A DNA stretch of 6,992 nt from Chloroflexia bacterium. Lineage in GTDB: Bacteria; Chloroflexota; Chloroflexia; QHBQ01; JADMIH01. Shown here in pieces: positions 4,473 through 6,992 of the stretch (positions are counted from its first letter, which is position 1; each line of letters begins with the position of its first letter). The position numbers and the translations under genes are program-made. The notes below the pieces were generated by a model. The model saw nothing but the letters and a program-made list of their open reading frames with translations, made no database searches and was not told the DNA's origin. The stretch spans positions 1 through 6,992 of the forward strand of contig JAICKM010000368.1 in NCBI GenBank assembly GCA_025927935.1, written 5' to 3'.

Positions 4473-6503
4473 CTAATTCGCCACGCGGGTCAGCGGCACG
4501 GTGGTCGTGGTGCTGCTGGGTAGGGCGCGCACCGGGTAGGCGTCGCGGAAGTCGGCGGCGGCGGGCTTGAACGAGCCGTCGCGGCGGACCAGCCCAAACC
4601 AGGACTCGATGGTGGGCTTGATATAGTGGTCGGTGGTGCCGAGTGGGTTGTCTTGCAGCATCCACTGGACCACGCCCACCAGCGGGCCGGCCTTGGCGTC
4701 GGCCAGCATGGTGCGGTAGAGGAATTGCTGCGTGGCCTCATCGTAGACCGCGTTGGGGCGCGATAGCTCGGCGGGGCCGCTCGGCCAGCCCATCTCTTCG
4801 AGCAGGATTGGCTTTTGCGTGCGCGCCTGGATCGCCGCGATCTGCCCGCGCAGGCCGCCCGCGTCGTAGGAGTGGAAGCTGACGAAGTCGCCCACGTCGA
4901 TCAGGCGCGGCCCCTGCGCGGCGGCCCACAGGCTCTGGTACGATCCCACGCCGACCGTGACCGGGTGGTGCGGATCAATGGCATGCACGGCGGCGGCCAT
5001 GTTAGCGGCCCAGGTGCTGACCAGGGCCGGGCCGTTGGGCCGGCTCCAGGTGGCGTAGTTCTCCGGCTCGTTGTGCAGATCCCAGCCCAGCACACGATCG
5101 TCGTTGGCGAAGGGCGCGACCACGCCTTGCAGATAGTTGAGTTGCCGCTGGTAGTCGGCGGCGCCCGGCACGGGGAAGGAGTCGCTCAACTCGAACAGGG
5201 TGAAGAGCACCTTCATCTGGTAGCCCGCGGCGATCTGCAACAGTTCAGTCATGCGGCCGGGCAGCGGCCCACCGATATGGTCGCAGCGCGCGCCGGGTTC
5301 CTCGCAGCCCGGTCCCCACACCAGGTCCAGCGTCGTGTAATGGTCATAGGGGATGCCGATGCGGATGGTGTTCACGCCCAGTTCCTTGGCGTGCGCCAGC
5401 TCTTGCTGCACCACCGGCCCGTTCCAGGCGATCCAGGTACCCACCAGCGGATAGCGGAAGCGCCAGTAGTTCGTGCCCTTGAGCGTGACCGGCTGCCCGG
5501 CGTAGGTGAGCTGGTTGCCGCTGACATGCACAAAGGAGTCGTTTGCGCCGGGCAACGCCGGGGCGGGCGTGGGCGAGGGGGCCGCGGGCGGGGCGGGCGT
5601 GTTGTAGCGCCAGGTGAAATAGTGCTGCCCCACGTTGCCCATCTGCACCTGCCAGGCGGGGGTAAAGCTGGGGATGTAGGTCAGCACGCGGCGCTGGTAA
5701 AGCTGGATGAGCACCTGTTGCGGTTGGCCGTCGATGGGCACGGTGGCCCAGTAGGCTTCGCTGATCGGGTAGCCCAGCACATACACCGGGTCGAGCAGCG
5801 CGTCCTGGCGCAGCGTGCCGCCCTCGTCTACCAGGTCGCGGGTCGCCATGAAGCGGGCGAATACGTCGGGGATGTTGTGGCCGGTCTCCGGCGCATAGGC
5901 GCTGTACTGGACGGTGCTGCTGGGCAGCGCGCCTACGGCGCCCGCCCGGTCGATGGTGGTCAACACGGCGGCGCCGGTGGCCTGCGCCGCGCGGCGACCC
6001 GGCCCGCCGGGCAGCGAGGCCACGTCGCGGAACGAGCGGTACAGCGGCGCCGTGCCGCCCCCGGCCTGCGGGGCGCCGTCGCCTGCGACCGGGATCTCGG
6101 CAGGCGCGCGGGTCTCCCAGCTATCGGGGCCGGTCTGCACCCGCCCGCTGACCAGTTCGACCACCAGCAGCCCGGTGGTCGTCGCCCATTGGCCGGCCGG
6201 GTCCGCTGCCGCGTTGACTTCCATGCGGGCTTTGTCGAAGTACTGCACCGTGCGCGTGCCGCCGGGTGCACCCGCGAACGGTTCCTGGCGGATCTCGCCA
6301 GGCTGCGGCCCCCACACCCAGGAGCGGGCGACGGAGGCGCGCGCCACCGGCGCGTCGGTACGGTTCCAGACACCGGCAAATTGCGCGTTGGCGAAAGCGA
6401 GGGTAGATGCCGCCCGGGTGTCAGCGGGACGGAGTTCGGCGGCGGCGAGCGGCAGGCACAGCGCCACGGCCAGGAACAGGGTCAGCGATCGGCGCGAGAG
6501 CAT
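4473..6503 (-). CDS. secreted GH5-like (clan GH-A) glycoside hydrolase with an unnamed N-terminal domain
   Basis: This 676-aa protein starts with a Sec signal peptide (MLSRRSLTLFLAVALCLPLA, cleavage near residue 22). Residues 35-301 form a domain with motifs WNRTDAPV (46-53), RSWVWGP (60-66), VQYFDKARMEVN, TTGLLVVELVSGR, VLGYPISEAYWATV and QHYFTWRY. A Pro/Ala/Ser linker (302-321) joins it to a TIM-barrel hydrolase (322-658). The barrel has Arg381 in NTIRIGIPY, general acid/base Glu479 in HNEP, His544 and Tyr546 in FHSYD, nucleophile Glu570 in LLEEMGW, and Trp614. All expected clan GH-A active-site residues appear present. It should cleave a beta-linked polysaccharide such as cellulose or mannan outside the cell; the substrate is unresolved. 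The ATG at 6503 is chosen over an in-frame GTG at 6578, which lies between the promoter's -35 and -10 boxes. No strong Shine-Dalgarno precedes the ATG. There is no C-terminal anchor; the tail is Ser/Thr-rich (SSTTTTVPL). Confidence 0.93.
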   Translation of the reverse strand: MLSRRSLTLFLAVALCLPLAAAELRPADTRAASTLAFANAQFAGVWNRTDAPVARASVARSWVWGPQPGEIRQEPFAGAPGGTRTVQYFDKARMEVNAAADPAGQWATTTGLLVVELVSGRVQTGPDSWETRAPAEIPVAGDGAPQAGGGTAPLYRSFRDVASLPGGPGRRAAQATGAAVLTTIDRAGAVGALPSSTVQYSAYAPETGHNIPDVFARFMATRDLVDEGGTLRQDALLDPVYVLGYPISEAYWATVPIDGQPQQVLIQLYQRRVLTYIPSFTPAWQVQMGNVGQHYFTWRYNTPAPPAAPSPTPAPALPGANDSFVHVSGNQLTYAGQPVTLKGTNYWRFRYPLVGTWIAWNGPVVQQELAHAKELGVNTIRIGIPYDHYTTLDLVWGPGCEEPGARCDHIGGPLPGRMTELLQIAAGYQMKVLFTLFELSDSFPVPGAADYQRQLNYLQGVVAPFANDDRVLGWDLHNEPENYATWSRPNGPALVSTWAANMAAAVHAIDPHHPVTVGVGSYQSLWAAAQGPRLIDVGDFVSFHSYDAGGLRGQIAAIQARTQKPILLEEMGWPSGPAELSRPNAVYDEATQQFLYRTMLADAKAGPLVGVVQWMLQDNPLGTTDHYIKPTIESWFGLVRRDGSFKPAAADFRDAYPVRALPSSTTTTVPLTRVAN

Positions 6504-6568
6504 GGACAGGTGTTTTCTAGGTCGGTAGTAAGACGTGGCGCCCTCGACAACCGGGCAAATACTGGCTA

Positions 6569-6597
6569 ATTTTCCCACAATTGTCGCACCATGTCAA
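6569..6597 (-). promoter_or_regulatory. sigma70-type promoter of the glycoside hydrolase gene
   Basis: On the minus strand a perfect TTGACA (6597-6592) is followed after 17 bp by GAAAAT (6574-6569, 4 of 6). Transcription should begin near 6562, so the leader is about 60 nt and the upstream in-frame GTG (6578) would not be in the mRNA. The spacer contains the 8-bp palindrome ACAATTGT (6577-6584), which could be a repressor site. Confidence 0.62.
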
Positions 6598-6609
6598 CAA
6601 TGGCGGCGC

Positions 6610-6638
6610 GTTGCCCGGTCCGGCCAGGGGTGGGCAAC
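6610..6638. repeat. hairpin upstream of the hydrolase promoter
   Basis: GTTGCCC (6610-6616) and GGGCAAC (6632-6638) form a 7-bp stem around a 15-nt GC-rich loop. It is the third of three hairpins after the regulator gene on the minus strand and lies just upstream of the hydrolase -35 box. It may be a terminator remnant or a regulatory dyad. Confidence 0.45.
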
Positions 6639-6645
6639 AGGCACA

Positions 6646-6694
6646 AAGCCCGCCTGCGCAGGCTACGAACGAATTGGGCCGCGCAGGCGGGCTT
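6646..6694 (-). terminator. long-stem terminator-like hairpin after the regulator gene
   Basis: A perfect 14-bp inverted repeat (AAGCCCGCCTGCGC / GCGCAGGCGGGCTT) encloses a 21-nt loop. Read on the minus strand the stem ends in GGGCTT followed by TG, giving a short TTT run, which suits a modest intrinsic terminator for the regulator. It also insulates the hydrolase promoter from read-through. Confidence 0.6.
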
Positions 6695-6697
6695 CGT

Positions 6698-6733
6698 TGC
6701 GGTAGCCGGAGGCTTGAGCCTCCGGCTACCGCA
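6698..6733. repeat. near-perfect palindrome with 17-bp arms overlapping the regulator stop codon
   Basis: The arms TGCGGTAGCCGGAGGCT and AGCCTCCGGCTACCGCA are exact reverse complements separated by only TG. One arm contains the TAG stop (6728-6726) and the last codons of the regulator. The perfect symmetry and the GTAGCCGGAGGCT core suggest a member of a dispersed palindromic repeat family (REP-like) rather than ordinary coding sequence. Confidence 0.8.
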
Positions 6734-6992
6734 GGATGTCGTCGAGCACCTGGTCGAGCGGTAGGGTGCGACCCGCGGTCCAGGCCGCCGTCCAGGTGGC
6801 GGGGGCGAGGTGCGTTTGCGCGGCGGCGACGTGGCGGTCGTATTCCGCCTGCTCGTCGCGATCCAGGCGGGTGTCCAGGGCGGTGAGCAGGGCGTCCACC
6901 GAGCCGAACAGGCGGACAGCCGGCTCCGGCTGATTCTGGGCCAGCAGGACGCCGCCCAGCGCCGCCAGGCTGCTCGCCAGCGGGCGGCGGTA
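6726..6992 (-). CDS. C-terminal end of a large LuxR/AfsR-like ATPase-TPR regulator (5' part outside window)
   Basis: The last 88 codons of a minus-strand gene enter from the right edge and end in TAG. The translation includes LAALGGVLLAQNQPEPAVRL, FGSVDALLTALDTRLDRDEQ, then AEYDRHVAAA and WTAAWTAGRTLPLDQVL. This closely fits the usual C-terminal tail of large bacterial regulators with an NB-ARC/AAA ATPase, a TPR array and a DNA-binding domain. In those, the last repeat reads 'A.LFGAAEALR', followed by 'Y.RA...AR..LG...F..AWA.GR.L.L..A'. Those proteins act as ATP-dependent transcriptional switches or adenylate-cyclase-linked sensors. The DNA-binding or cyclase domain lies outside the window, so the exact class is not decidable. 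The terminal codons and the stop lie inside a long palindrome, but the length of the tail after the conserved motif looks normal, so there is no sign of truncation. Confidence 0.8.
   Translation of the reverse strand, partial: YRRPLASSLAALGGVLLAQNQPEPAVRLFGSVDALLTALDTRLDRDEQAEYDRHVAAAQTHLAPATWTAAWTAGRTLPLDQVLDDILR

Noticed and set aside
4312..4665. Minus-strand open frame containing HSERSEE
   Set aside because: The peptide comes from translating a palindromic repeat fused to an out-of-frame part of the hydrolase, a well-known source of false genes.
4815..6569. Long plus-strand open frame of 584 codons antisense to the hydrolase
   Set aside because: It mirrors the hydrolase coding strand in GC-rich DNA, has an Arg/Gly/His-rich composition with no domain, and lacks a ribosome binding site. 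The minus strand encodes a complete signal peptide and active site.
6504..6578. In-frame GTG at 6578 as the hydrolase start
   Set aside because: It would put 25 non-signal residues before a clear signal peptide, has no ribosome binding site, and lies inside the promoter upstream of the expected transcription start.
1..6992. CRISPR array, tRNA/rRNA, prophage or insertion sequence
   Set aside because: No regularly spaced direct repeats, cloverleaf arms, conserved rRNA segments or transposase/integrase motifs were seen on either strand.

Overview
The window is GC-rich (roughly two-thirds G+C by eye). It looks like chromosomal DNA of a bacterium, most plausibly a member of the Chloroflexota. That assignment is inferred from three things: an XRE-HTH protein fused to a long TPR array; a secreted glycoside hydrolase whose N-terminal half resembles a domain I associate with extracellular proteins of that phylum; and the tail of a large LuxR/AfsR-like ATPase-TPR regulator. 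No rRNA, tRNA, CRISPR array, transposase or phage gene was seen.

Layout. 1-1323 (minus) is nearly all of an MFS drug-efflux-type transporter with a GTG start; its last few codons lie beyond the left edge. It has its own promoter (1393-1421), separated from the next gene by hairpins and a short intrinsic terminator (1437-1479). 1504-2046 (minus) is a 180-aa protein with a ParB/sulfiredoxin-like core (DGHHR motif). 2047-2311 is non-coding with hairpins. 2312-2494 (minus) is a probable 60-aa Arg/Ala/Gln-rich small protein with a good ribosome binding site. 2495-2901 is a 407-bp divergent intergenic region with promoters facing both ways. 2902-4299 (plus) is the XRE-TPR regulator, the only plus-strand gene. 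4300-4472 lies between convergent gene ends and carries a long palindromic repeat of the 'HSERSEE' type. 4473-6503 (minus) is a secreted two-domain GH5-like glycoside hydrolase with its own TTGACA promoter. 6504-6725 holds that promoter and a run of three hairpins, the last a near-perfect 17-bp-arm palindrome that also contains the stop codon of the next gene. 6726-6992 (minus) is the 88-residue C-terminus of a large regulator entering from the right edge.

How the genes relate. Each gene appears to be its own transcription unit: every complete gene has a promoter candidate, and hairpins or terminators lie between neighbours. I see no operon and no clear multi-gene system. The most suggestive pairing is the XRE-TPR regulator beside the divergently transcribed small protein, an arrangement superficially like peptide-sensing HTH-TPR regulators, though the small protein has no secretion signal. 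The secreted hydrolase and the transporter are ordinary accessory functions. The hydrolase's unnamed N-terminal domain, the ParB-like protein and the small protein are the least explained parts.
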